From positions 1 to 38,459 of the forward strand of contig CAMHCS010000026.1 of NCBI GenBank assembly GCA_946183785.1: 38,459 nt of DNA, in the 5' to 3' direction. Shown piece by piece: positions 23,169 to 31,559 of the stretch (positions within the stretch are counted from its first letter, which is position 1; each line of letters opens with the position of its first letter). Source of the stretch: an uncultured Selenomonadales bacterium. GTDB taxonomy: Bacteria > Bacillota > Negativicutes > Selenomonadales > Selenomonadaceae. Below the pieces are notes generated by a model. It was not told the origin of the DNA. It searched no databases and saw only the letters and a list, made by a program, of their open reading frames with translations. Made by a program: the position numbers and the translations under genes.

Positions 23169-24443
23169 ATGGCAAACGCAAAAACAAAAGTAAAGGCAGC
23201 CGCGAAAACGAAGACGGGCGCAAAGGCAAAGGTGAAAAAAGTCGCGCTGGCTTATTCCGGCGGTCTTGACACGTCGGTCATCATTCCATGGCTGAAGGAA
23301 AATTACGACGGGTGCGAGGTCGTCGCGGTCTGTGCCGACATCGGACAGGGCGACGAGCTTTCCGTCGTCCATGACAAGGCGCTGGCTTCCGGCGCTTCGA
23401 AGGTGTTCATCGCAGATTTGACCGAGGAATTCCTGACCGAGTATGTCTGGCCGACGCTGAAGGCGGGCGCGGTTTACGAGGGCAAGTATCTCCTTGGCAC
23501 GTCGTTTGCGCGTCCTGTCATCGCGAAAAAGCTCGTCGAGATCGCGAAGAAGGAAAAATGCGACGCTATCGCCCACGGCGCGACAGGCAAGGGCAACGAT
23601 CAGGTGCGTTTCGAGCTTTCGGTGAAAGCGCTGGCGCCGCAGATGAAGATCATCACGCCTTGGCGCGAGTGGGAGCTTCGTTCCCGTGAGGAAGAGATCG
23701 AGTACGCGAAGAAGCACAAAATTCCCATCGCTACCGAGAACAAGACTTACAGCATGGATCGCAATATCTGGCACCTTTCCCATGAGGGCTCCGACCTGGA
23801 AGACCCGTGGAATGCACCGAAGAACGATATGTTCCTCGTGACGAAGGCGCCGGAAAAAGTCAACGACAAGGCCGAGGTCATTGAGATCGAATTCAAGGAG
23901 GGCGTGCCTGTCGGTGTGAACGGCAAGAAGATCCGCAGCGCGAAGAAGCTCTTGACGCTGCTGAATGAGATCGGCACGAAGCACGGCATCGGCATCACCG
24001 ATATCTGCGAGAACCGTCTCGTCGGCATGAAGTCCCGCGGCGTCTATGAGAACCCGGGCGGAGCGATTCTCTACTACGCGCACCGCGAGCTCGAATACCT
24101 GACGCTGGACCGCGCGACGCTCCATTACAAGGAACTTGTGGCGAATCGCTACGCGGAGCTTGTCTACGACGGCATGTGGTTCTCGCAGCTCCGCGAGGCG
24201 CTGGACGCATTCGTGAATTCTACGCAGAGCACGGTCACGGGCGTAGTTCGCCTGAAGCTCTATCGCGGCAACATCATCTCGGCGGGCGCGAAGTCCAAAT
24301 ATTCGCTTTATAATCAGGAATTCGTGACCTTTGAGGAGGACGACGTTTACAATCAGGCGGACGGTACCGGCTTCGTCAATCTGTTCGGCCTGCCGCTGAA
24401 GGTTCGCGCGCTGATGCAAGAAAAGACGGGACTGCTGAAATGA
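23169..24443 (+). CDS. argG: Argininosuccinate synthase with a basic N-terminal tail
   Basis: The protein has 424 residues. The ATP P-loop AYSGGLDTS begins at residue 28 instead of near residue 6-10 as is usual. The first 24 residues are almost only K, A and T ([20 protein letters not shown]..), a low-complexity basic tail. The rest is standard: [19 protein letters not shown]-like NIWHLSHEG and [17 protein letters not shown]. It joins citrulline and aspartate. AAAGGAG lies before the ATG. The 81-bp gap after argF has an AT-rich TATATTAT stretch that might be a weak internal promoter. Confidence 0.95.
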   Translation: MANAKTKVKAAAKTKTGAKAKVKKVALAYSGGLDTSVIIPWLKENYDGCEVVAVCADIGQGDELSVVHDKALASGASKVFIADLTEEFLTEYVWPTLKAGAVYEGKYLLGTSFARPVIAKKLVEIAKKEKCDAIAHGATGKGNDQVRFELSVKALAPQMKIITPWREWELRSREEEIEYAKKHKIPIATENKTYSMDRNIWHLSHEGSDLEDPWNAPKNDMFLVTKAPEKVNDKAEVIEIEFKEGVPVGVNGKKIRSAKKLLTLLNEIGTKHGIGITDICENRLVGMKSRGVYENPGGAILYYAHRELEYLTLDRATLHYKELVANRYAELVYDGMWFSQLREALDAFVNSTQSTVTGVVRLKLYRGNIISAGAKSKYSLYNQEFVTFEEDDVYNQADGTGFVNLFGLPLKVRALMQEKTGLLK

Positions 24444-25867
24444 GCGAAAAGTTATGGGGTGGTCGCTTCTCGAAAACGACCGACGAGATGATCAACGACT
24501 TTCAGGCGTCGATTTCCTTTGACAAGCGCATGTACCGTGAGGACATCGCGGGTAGTATCGCCCACGCGACGATGCTGGCGAAATGCGGTATCATCTCCGA
24601 CGCGGACAAAGACGCGATTATCGGCGGTTTGAAGGATATTCTCGCGAAAATCGAGAACGGCGATTTCTCCTTTGACGTGGCGCTCGAGGATATTCACATG
24701 AATATCGAGAAACGGCTGACGGACGCTGTCGGCGACGCGGGGGCGCGGCTCCACACGGCCCGCAGTCGCAACGACCAGGTGGCGCTGGACACGCACATGT
24801 ATGTGCGGCGTGAGGTCGTCGAAGTGCTGCGGCTGATTCTTGATATGCAGCAGGCGCTGATCGAGACGGCGAAGAAAAACGCCGATGTGATCATGCCCGG
24901 CTATACGCATTTGCAGCGGGCGCAGCCGATCCTGTTCGCCCATCATCTGTTGGCGTATTTCTCGATGCTGGCACGGGACTTCGAGCGTTTTCGCGGCGTT
25001 TACGCGCGGGCGGATATCATGCCTCTTGGCGCGGGAGCGCTGGCGGGTACGACGTTCCCCATCAATCGGAAGATGGTCGCCGACGCGCTTCACTTCGACC
25101 GCATCTACACGAACAGCCTTGACGCGGTCAGCGACCGCGACTACATCATGGAGTTCCTGTCCGCTGCGTCGATCCTGATGGTTCATCTTTCCCGGCTCAG
25201 CGAGGAGACGATCCTTTGGTGCTCGCGGGAATTTTCCTTCGTTGAACTGGACGACGCGCACTGCACCGGTTCGAGCATGATGCCGCAAAAGAAAAACCCC
25301 GACGTTTCCGAGCTTGTGCGAGGAAAGACGGGGCGCGTAATCGGCCATCTGACGGCAATGCTCGCGACGGTCAAGGGATTGCCGCTGGCCTACAACAAGG
25401 ATTTGCAGGAGGACAAAGAGGGCGTGTTCGACGCCATTGACACGGTGAAGTTCAGCCTCGCGGTTTACGCGCGAATCCTTCGCGGCATGAAAGTGCGAAA
25501 AGACGTGATGCGCCGCGCCGTCGAAGAGGACTTCTCGAACGCCACCGACCTTGCCGATTATCTGGCGAAAAAGGGCTTGCCTTTCCGCAAGGCTCACGCC
25601 GTCGCAGGCGAGGCCGTCGGATACTGCATTGAGCAGAAAAAATGGCTGCAGGATCTCACGATGGACGAGTTCAAAAAACTCTCCCCGCTGTTTGAGGAGG
25701 ACATTCGTGAAGCCATCCTGCCGGAAACTTGCGTGAAGAATCGCAATTCCTTAGGCGGTACGTCCAACGCACAGGTCGAGGCCCAGCTTTCCGCAGCCGC
25801 CGCCCTTGTTACGAGGGAAATGAAAGAGACGGGTCAACTCGCGACAAAACAAATCAATATGGAATGA
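24440..25867 (+). CDS. argH: Argininosuccinate lyase
   Basis: The protein has 475 residues of the fumarase/aspartase superfamily. The signature [12 protein letters not shown] contains the catalytic serine (S278/S279). [16 protein letters not shown] and [16 protein letters not shown] are the other conserved regions. It splits argininosuccinate to arginine and fumarate, the last step of the pathway. Its ATG overlaps the argG stop (ATGA). It is the last gene of the operon and is followed by a terminator. Confidence 0.96.
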   Translation: MSEKLWGGRFSKTTDEMINDFQASISFDKRMYREDIAGSIAHATMLAKCGIISDADKDAIIGGLKDILAKIENGDFSFDVALEDIHMNIEKRLTDAVGDAGARLHTARSRNDQVALDTHMYVRREVVEVLRLILDMQQALIETAKKNADVIMPGYTHLQRAQPILFAHHLLAYFSMLARDFERFRGVYARADIMPLGAGALAGTTFPINRKMVADALHFDRIYTNSLDAVSDRDYIMEFLSAASILMVHLSRLSEETILWCSREFSFVELDDAHCTGSSMMPQKKNPDVSELVRGKTGRVIGHLTAMLATVKGLPLAYNKDLQEDKEGVFDAIDTVKFSLAVYARILRGMKVRKDVMRRAVEEDFSNATDLADYLAKKGLPFRKAHAVAGEAVGYCIEQKKWLQDLTMDEFKKLSPLFEEDIREAILPETCVKNRNSLGGTSNAQVEAQLSAAAALVTREMKETGQLATKQINME

Positions 25868-25869
25868 GC

Positions 25870-25919
25870 GCAAAAAGGAAAACGATTGCTCCTGTCGCGG
25901 GCAATCGCTTTCTTTTTGC
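25870..25919 (+). terminator. Terminator of the arginine operon
   Basis: CGATTGC (25883-25889) pairs with GCAATCG (25901-25907). The stem extends outward through GCAAAAAGGAAA and TTTCTTTTTGC with a mismatch or two. The T-rich right arm provides the release tract. Confidence 0.75.
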
Positions 25920-26050
25920 GTGGGCTTGACTTTGCTTCTGATTTGGCATACGCTATATAAGTTATGTAAGGAACCTTGCGAAAATAACTGCTGTGTTACT
26001 CGCAGCATGAATGCGTCAGATTGACTACTGTTCCTAAGGGAGGAAAGAGG

Positions 26051-26458
26051 ATGATTTCGCGGGTGGAATACCATGTGAATTTTTATGATACGGACGCGAT
26101 GGAAGTCGTTCACCATTCCAACTATATCCGTTGGTTTGAGATCGGCCGCGTCGAGTTTTTGCGGGCGGCGGGCATTACGCTGGGCGAGCTTATGGATGAC
26201 GGGATTGTGTTCCCGATCACCGACGTCAGCGCGAAATTCCTGTCGCGGGGACGGTTCGACGACGTGCTGGTGATCGAGACTGCGCCGACGGCGCTGACGA
26301 AGGCTAAAATGGCGTTTGATTACCGGATTTTGAAAAAAGTCGACGAAACAGTGCTCGTGACCGGCCATACGCAAAACGTGTTCACGAACAGAGAAACGGG
26401 AAAGATCCTGCGCTTGCCGGAAAAGTACTATACGAAACTTGCGGCAATGATGGAATGA
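26051..26458 (+). CDS. YbgC/FadM-like acyl-CoA thioesterase
   Basis: The protein has 135 residues with the hotdog 4HBT fold. The signature FYDTDAMEVVHHSNYIRWFE has the catalytic aspartate D15 followed by the HxNY segment typical of YbgC-type thioesterases, where VVYHxNY is usual and VVHHSNY is seen here. I start at ATG 26051, right after GGGAGGAAAGAGG; an ATG at 26021 lacks a site. It may head a three-gene unit with the next two genes (gaps of 24 and 12 bases). Its link to the CofE-like gene is unknown. Confidence 0.85.
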   Translation: MISRVEYHVNFYDTDAMEVVHHSNYIRWFEIGRVEFLRAAGITLGELMDDGIVFPITDVSAKFLSRGRFDDVLVIETAPTALTKAKMAFDYRILKKVDETVLVTGHTQNVFTNRETGKILRLPEKYYTKLAAMME

Positions 26459-26482
26459 TACTGGTATGGGAGGCATGTGGAA

Positions 26483-27025
26483 ATGCTGATAGCGGCTGCG
26501 GTTGCGATTGTGCTTGTCGCACTCGCATTTTTGATTTTTCGATTGTTTTTCTCATTGGAAAAAAACAGCAGGGTGATTGTGCGGAAGGAGAAACGCTCTC
26601 CGTTTGTCATGGAGTCGATGACTGACACCGACGTCGTGCTGTATTGCAGCGTGCTCTTTGAAAATCTCGGCGGGCAGTACGGAACGCTCGTAGATTGCGT
26701 CGTGCGTCCGCAGCTTCCGTTTGAGCAGTATGACGGAATCGATGTCAGGGGCAAGGCGGAGGTCGAGGGAAAGCCGCGCGGGGACGATTATTTCGAGGCG
26801 ACGCTGGTCGACGCGCACAAGAGCCTGCCGATCCTTGTAAAAGTGCGCCTTACGGCGCGCAAGGGCATGGATATTCGGACGGCGCTTTCGCGCATGGTGG
26901 ACTTGCCGATTGATTTCATTTATACGGAACTCAGCCGGAATCCCTGGCAGCTGAAAAAATTCCGCATCGTGCTGACAGCGGAGGAAATCGCGTCGCTTAC
27001 TGGCGTTACGCTTATTGACGATTAA
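26483..27025 (+). CDS. Single-span membrane protein of unknown function
   Basis: The protein has about 180 residues. One N-terminal transmembrane helix (about 3-24, LIAAAVAIVLVALAFLIF) is followed by a charged cytoplasmic stop sequence and a roughly 150-residue soluble domain with strands such as TDVVLYCSVLFENLGGQYGTL and HKSLPILVKVRLTARK. I do not recognise the family. GGGAGG is 9 bases from the ATG at 26483; a GTG at 26477 is also possible. It sits between a thioesterase and a CofE-like ligase in a compact unit. Confidence 0.7.
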   Translation: MLIAAAVAIVLVALAFLIFRLFFSLEKNSRVIVRKEKRSPFVMESMTDTDVVLYCSVLFENLGGQYGTLVDCVVRPQLPFEQYDGIDVRGKAEVEGKPRGDDYFEATLVDAHKSLPILVKVRLTARKGMDIRTALSRMVDLPIDFIYTELSRNPWQLKKFRIVLTAEEIASLTGVTLIDD

Positions 27026-27037
27026 GGGGGTACGGGT

Positions 27038-27694
27038 ATGGACGGACTGGAAAAAATCCCTGTGCCTACGCGCATTCTGACGCACAAGGACGACATCGTG
27101 GACGCGATGGAGAGGTATACAAAGGAACAGGTCGGCCCGGACGACATCGTGACGGTGGCGGAGAGCGTCGTGGCCATTACGCAGAATCACATCGTGCGCC
27201 CTGAGGACTTGACGTTGACCTGGCAGGCGAGAATACTCTGCCGGTTCATGCCCGACGTGGGAAGCCTTGCGGCGCCGCATGCCATGCAGTCGTTGATGGA
27301 AGAAGAAGGCGTTTGGCGCGTCACGGGCGCGCTTTTCTTAGGATTTCTCGCGAAGCTCGTCGGGATCAGCGGCGTGTTTTACCGTCTGGGCGGCGAGCAG
27401 GCGGCGTTGATCGACGACGTGACGGGCACCATGCCGCCTTATGACAAGCATATCGTTTACGGGCCGCGCAATCCCGAAAAGGTCGTCGAGGATATCAAGG
27501 CGAGGGTCGGCTGTTTTGGCGCGGCCATCGTCGACGCTAACGACCTCGGCCGCGCGCGCATCGTCGGCGCGAGCAAGGGACTTCGCCCGGAGAAAGTGGA
27601 AAAGGCTCTGCTCGACAACCCATTCGGCAACGATTCGCAGAAAACGCCGATCGTCATTTTGCGGAATTTCCGCCAGTATCAGGAACAGGATTGA
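27038..27694 (+). CDS. Coenzyme F420-0:L-glutamate ligase (CofE)-like protein
   Basis: The protein has 218 residues. [15 protein letters not shown] start, [17 protein letters not shown], the central glycine-rich segment and [18 protein letters not shown] resemble the CofE/FbiB ligase domain (DUF of the F420-0 gamma-glutamyl ligase family). CofE adds glutamates to F420-0 using GTP. I see no other F420 gene here, and Negativicutes are not known to me as F420 producers, so the true substrate is probably different. The gene ends a short unit and is followed by a terminator. Confidence 0.75.
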   Translation: MDGLEKIPVPTRILTHKDDIVDAMERYTKEQVGPDDIVTVAESVVAITQNHIVRPEDLTLTWQARILCRFMPDVGSLAAPHAMQSLMEEEGVWRVTGALFLGFLAKLVGISGVFYRLGGEQAALIDDVTGTMPPYDKHIVYGPRNPEKVVEDIKARVGCFGAAIVDANDLGRARIVGASKGLRPEKVEKALLDNPFGNDSQKTPIVILRNFRQYQEQD

Positions 27695-27708
27695 CAAAAA
27701 GGAATAGA

Positions 27709-27738
27709 TACGGGAGTGTTTCCCGTAGTTTTTCTTTT
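27709..27738 (+). terminator. Rho-independent terminator after the CofE-like gene
   Basis: TACGGGA (27709-27715), loop GTGTT, TCCCGTA (27721-27727), then GTTTTTCTTTT. Confidence 0.85.
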
Positions 27739-27777
27739 AAAAATGTATATTTATCGTTTGTTTCGGGCAATAATTTG

Positions 27778-27806
27778 TTGCGCAGAGCTAATATATATGG
27801 TATAGT
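27778..27806 (+). promoter_or_regulatory. Promoter of the polysaccharide operon
   Basis: TTGCGC (27778-27783), 17 bases, TATAGT (27801-27806). It lies about 70 bases before the cpsB GTG start. Confidence 0.65.
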
Positions 27807-27878
27807 TACAAAAGCAATGTGCTGACAATCTTTATCTGTCGCTTTTATGAGGGATTTTGTGTAAAGGAGACGCGTTTC

Positions 27879-28664
27879 GTGATCGATATTCATAGCCATG
27901 TGATTCCGGGGGTCGACGACGGCTCGCCGGATCTGGAAACCAGCCTTGGGCTCCTTCGCATGGCTGCAGAATCCGGGACGACGGATATGATTTGCACGCC
28001 TCATGTGCTTGAAGCAGGGCGGGGCCTTGATTGGGATACCATTACGACGAAAACGGAGGAACTTCAGGCCGAGGCGAAGAAGCACCGTATTCCGATTCGT
28101 CTGTATCCCGGCGCGGAGCTTGAATTCAACGCCGAACTGTTGGACATTCTGAAAGCGGGAGAGGGACGTTATTGCCTCGCGGGGAGTTTTTATCCTTTGA
28201 TTGAGCTTCCAGCGCTTTCCATGCCTCCGCATATCGAGGATTTTCTTTATGAACTGCAAATTCGGCAGTTTGTGCCTGTCATCGCTCATGCCGAGCGTCA
28301 TCCCGTGCTGATGCATGACCCGGCGCGTCTTCTTTCGTGGATGAAACGGGGCGTTTTGGTGCAGATCAACGGCGGCAGCTTAACGGGCTTCTTCGGCGAA
28401 AAGATACAGGAACGTGCAAAAACGCTGGTGGAAAACCATATGGCCTGCTTTTTCGGCAGTGATGCGCATCGTTTGGAAGGACGCAATACTGATCTTACAG
28501 AAGCGTGCAAGGCGTTGCGGCAGCTTGCAGGCGCGCAGGACGCGGACGCAATCTTGGAGGACAATCCCCGTCGGATTTTGGAACAGAAGCCGGTGTTTTG
28601 GGAGGTTCCCCCCGAGCTCAAGCAAAAGAAAAAGAAGGGCTTTTTCCAAAAGCTCTTTGGATAA
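27879..28664 (+). CDS. CpsB/YwqE-type PHP-domain protein-tyrosine phosphatase
   Basis: The protein has 261 residues with a PHP metal site: H5 and H7 (DIHSHVIPGVDDG), H42 (TPHV), E80 (PGAELEF), H137 and H141 (IAHAERHP), D195 and H197 (GSDAH). These manganese-dependent phosphatases dephosphorylate the BY-kinase of capsule systems. The start is GTG at 27879 with AAAGGAG 9 bases upstream; the upstream frame extension has no site. It heads a five-gene polysaccharide operon that also encodes its likely substrate kinase. The C-terminus is lysine-rich. Confidence 0.9.
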   Translation: MIDIHSHVIPGVDDGSPDLETSLGLLRMAAESGTTDMICTPHVLEAGRGLDWDTITTKTEELQAEAKKHRIPIRLYPGAELEFNAELLDILKAGEGRYCLAGSFYPLIELPALSMPPHIEDFLYELQIRQFVPVIAHAERHPVLMHDPARLLSWMKRGVLVQINGGSLTGFFGEKIQERAKTLVENHMACFFGSDAHRLEGRNTDLTEACKALRQLAGAQDADAILEDNPRRILEQKPVFWEVPPELKQKKKKGFFQKLFG

Positions 28665-28696
28665 TACAAGAAATTTTTACAAGGAAGGGATAAAAA

Positions 28697-29374
28697 GTGA
28701 AGCTTCCTAAAAAACAACTGGCGGCGCTGGCTTTTGCGGCTTTGACTGCCTTCCCCGTTTCGTCGGCTTCGGCGGAGTTACGGGAATATGTCTTGGCTCC
28801 TGGCGATACGCTGCAAATTGATGTGTTTGGTCATTCTGATCTCAGTACCCGAAGAGACTCGGCGGATTCCTCCTATGTTGTTCGGCCGGATGGAAAGCTG
28901 CTATTCCCTTTGATTGGTGAGATTAATCTTGCGGGAAGAACAGTGGCGGATTTTACAGCAGAACTGGAACGGCGTCTTTCTGAATATATCATTAATCCTA
29001 ACGTGACGGTCAACGTTACGAAGTTAGGGGGGACGCGGGTATTCGTTCTTGGCGAGGTACGCAATCCCGGTATGTTTACATTGTCTCGTAGTCATCGGAT
29101 GCTTGACGCGGTCGGCGCAGCAGGCGGATTTACTCAATACGCGGCGAAAAAGAACGTCTATCTGATTCGCGACATCCACGACGACGGCACCGCGGGACAG
29201 GTGGAGAAGCTGAACCTGAACGATTACTTGAAAAAGGGCGATATGAGCCAGAATGTGGAATTGCAGGAAGGAGATTGTCTCTACTTTACCAGCAACAACA
29301 AGATTGACTTCTCCAAGGATATCATGCCTTGGGTGTACGGTTATTATTATATCGATCGTTTGAGAAAAGATTGA
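28697..29374 (+). CDS. Short outer-membrane polysaccharide export (OPX/Wza-like) protein
   Basis: The protein has 225 residues. The signal peptide (1-26, ending SSASA) has no lipobox cysteine. A Poly_export domain (YVLAPGDTLQIDVFGHSDLS; VVRPDGKLLFPLIGEINLAGRT) is followed by one SLBB domain (VFVLGEVRNPGMFTL). E. coli Wza is about 380 residues, lipidated, and ends in a membrane-spanning helix; this protein is much shorter. The last 25 residues (IMPWVYGYYYIDRLRKD) are aromatic and might contact the membrane. The start is GTG at 28697 with AAGGAAGGG upstream. It should export the polymer across the outer membrane. Confidence 0.88.
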   Translation: MKLPKKQLAALAFAALTAFPVSSASAELREYVLAPGDTLQIDVFGHSDLSTRRDSADSSYVVRPDGKLLFPLIGEINLAGRTVADFTAELERRLSEYIINPNVTVNVTKLGGTRVFVLGEVRNPGMFTLSRSHRMLDAVGAAGGFTQYAAKKNVYLIRDIHDDGTAGQVEKLNLNDYLKKGDMSQNVELQEGDCLYFTSNNKIDFSKDIMPWVYGYYYIDRLRKD

Positions 29375-29415
29375 TGCATGAACATACCATTTCACTATGC
29401 AAGGGAGGTTCTTCC

Positions 29416-30894
29416 GTGGAAGATGAAAAAGAAAAAGATTATACGGAAATAGACCTTGTAGAGGTATTCCATGTCCTGAAGGACAATCGGAGGAATATTG
29501 CTGTCGTGACGGCTTGCTGTGTCGTCCTGGCGTTGCTGTATCTTTTGATTGCGACTCCTGTTTATGAATCGCAGGCGCTTTTGCGAGTGAAGAAGCAGGG
29601 AGGCCTCGGCGGCTCCATCTTCGAGGCGGCCATGGGCGGCGGCAGCTCGCTGCAATCCATGAGCACCTATGCGGAAATATTAAAGAGCCGCAGCGTACTT
29701 GTGCCTGTCATTGAAGAGATCGAGGAGCCTAACGAGGAAGGCAAATATCCGGGATACGAAGGCTACAAGAAGGGACACATCACTACAGAGCCTCTTCGTG
29801 ATACGGAGATTCTTGTGGTGAAGTTCACCGCCGAAGATCCGGAGAAAGCCAATAGGGGCAATACGCTTTTGCTTAAGAGCTTTGACACTCATATGGCGAA
29901 CCTGTCTCATACGGCGCAGTCCGCGACCAGAGGCTTCCTGGAAGAGCGTACGAAGGCGTCCAAGGCTGAACTGAACAGGGCTGAGGATGCGGTGACTGCG
30001 TATAAGGCTGCTCACAAGATTGTCGATCCTACGGAAGACGCGAAACGTTTTGTGGCTCGTACAGCGGACATTGAGACGAAGGCCACGGAAAACCAGGTCA
30101 CGATAGAAGCGGCGCGGGCTTCCCTTGCTGCTGTCAGAGAACAGCTTGGCGGAGAGGCTGCAGTGGTGGCGGATAACTCCACTATCCAGCAGTACAATTC
30201 ACAGCTGGCAGCAATGGAGAGCCAGCGCATCGTGTTGCAGGAAAAATATACTGACAAGCATCCGACGATGATCGACCTCAATGAGCAGATCGAGTCGATG
30301 AAAGCCAAGGTTCAGGAAGAAATCGCCAAAGTGGCGGCTTTGGAGGCGCCGAGCGGCAACCCTGTCCATCAACAGCTTTTGGCCAGCAAGTTCCAAAGTG
30401 AGGGCACTATAGCTGTTGCGCAAAAGAAAGCCGAAGCTTTTGACGCAATTATCCGGCAGAACAATGAGATACTTGAACAATTCCCAGCTATGGAGCGCGG
30501 CTATATTGAGGTCGCGCGCGATGCACAAGTAGCTCGCGAAATATACGTCATGCTCGCCAAGAAATTGGAAGAAGCTAAAGTAGCCGAGGTTATGGTGCCG
30601 AACGACGTACAGGTTGTCGATCCGCCGACGCTACCGGAAAAACCGATCAAACCGCGTAAAGTATTAACGGTTGCACTTTCTATTCTGCTCGGTATCTTGC
30701 TTGGCGGCGGTATCGCTGTTGGAGACGCCATGCTGAATCGCACGATTACGACGGAAAAAGATGTTGAGGATTATATCGGCTTGTCCGTTCTTGGCGTCGT
30801 GCCGGAGGAAAAAGCGCTGGCAGAGGCCATCGCCAAACAGGATGAAGGCCAGAGCGTATGGCAGAAGGTGAGGGGACTCCTATGGAAAAAATAG
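29416..30894 (+). CDS. Wzz-type polysaccharide co-polymerase (chain-length determinant)
   Basis: The protein has 492 residues. Membrane helices lie at about 28-46 and 415-437, with a long periplasmic region between that is rich in coiled-coil (AELNRAEDAVTAYKAAHKIV; MESQRIVLQEKYTDKHPTMIDL). The proline motif PEKPIKPRK before helix 2 is typical of Wzz/GNVR proteins. It controls chain length and activates the BY-kinase. Unlike E. coli Wzc, the kinase domain is a separate protein. The start is GTG at 29416 with AAGGGAGG 7 bases upstream. It overlaps the kinase gene by 13 bases. Confidence 0.92.
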   Translation: MEDEKEKDYTEIDLVEVFHVLKDNRRNIAVVTACCVVLALLYLLIATPVYESQALLRVKKQGGLGGSIFEAAMGGGSSLQSMSTYAEILKSRSVLVPVIEEIEEPNEEGKYPGYEGYKKGHITTEPLRDTEILVVKFTAEDPEKANRGNTLLLKSFDTHMANLSHTAQSATRGFLEERTKASKAELNRAEDAVTAYKAAHKIVDPTEDAKRFVARTADIETKATENQVTIEAARASLAAVREQLGGEAAVVADNSTIQQYNSQLAAMESQRIVLQEKYTDKHPTMIDLNEQIESMKAKVQEEIAKVAALEAPSGNPVHQQLLASKFQSEGTIAVAQKKAEAFDAIIRQNNEILEQFPAMERGYIEVARDAQVAREIYVMLAKKLEEAKVAEVMVPNDVQVVDPPTLPEKPIKPRKVLTVALSILLGILLGGGIAVGDAMLNRTITTEKDVEDYIGLSVLGVVPEEKALAEAIAKQDEGQSVWQKVRGLLWKK

Positions 30895-31559
30895 AATTGG
30901 CGGCCTTCAATGACCCCAAAAGTCCCATTGCTGAAGCGTACCGCACTGTACGTACGAATCTTCAGTTTGCCGGCATTGACAAGACGTTGAAGGTCATCGA
31001 GATTACAAGTACTGTTCCGGATGAGGGGAAAAGCACTGTTATCGCGAGTCTTGGTATCGTCATGGCGCAGGCGGGCAAGAAGGTTTTGATTATCGATTGT
31101 GATTTTCGAAATCCGACCCAGCATAAAATTTTCAAGGTGAGAAATAAAGGTGTTTCCGATTGCATTGCAACGGGAGGGAAGTTTGAGGATTTCCGCCAGG
31201 GGACCGGCCAGGAAGGGCTTGACCTTTTTGCCAGCGGTCCTGTCGCACCAAATCCCTCCGAGCTTTTGACTTCGGAAAAGATGAAGACGTTACTGAACGA
31301 GCTCAAGGAATCCTATGATTATATCCTGATCGATACGCCGCCGGTGTTGCCGGTAACGGACGCAGCGGCAATGTCCGCCCAAGTGGACGGAGTCGTGCTG
31401 GTGGTGGCCAGCGGACAGAATAAACCTGAGGAAGTACAGCTTGCTAAAAGGCGGCTGGAACAGGCGAAGGCGCCTCTTCTGGGGTGCGTGCTGAACAAGG
31501 CCAAGATTTCCGGTAGCAGTTCCTATGGCTATTATTACGGTGGGGACGGCGGTAAGTAA
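30882..31559 (+). CDS. BY-type tyrosine kinase (CpsD/CapB)
   Basis: The protein has 225 residues. Walker A is STVPDEGKST (43-52), Walker A' is VLIIDCDFRNP (68-78) and Walker B is YILIDTPP. The N-terminal SPIAEAYRTVRTNLQF segment is the family's interface helix. The C-terminal tail SYGYYYGG is the autophosphorylated tyrosine cluster. It works with the Wzz partner in the inner membrane and is reversed by the CpsB-type phosphatase encoded upstream. ATG 30882 has GAGGGG 7 bases before it. Confidence 0.93.
   Translation: MEKIELAAFNDPKSPIAEAYRTVRTNLQFAGIDKTLKVIEITSTVPDEGKSTVIASLGIVMAQAGKKVLIIDCDFRNPTQHKIFKVRNKGVSDCIATGGKFEDFRQGTGQEGLDLFASGPVAPNPSELLTSEKMKTLLNELKESYDYILIDTPPVLPVTDAAAMSAQVDGVVLVVASGQNKPEEVQLAKRRLEQAKAPLLGCVLNKAKISGSSSYGYYYGGDGGK

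Noticed and set aside
25966..26040. Possible further short MITE relic upstream of the YbgC-like gene (TAAGGAA..TTCCTAAG ends, shared CGCAGCATGA)
   Set aside because: Only about 75 bp, ends only partly matching and the interior not alignable beyond one 10-mer; could be chance.
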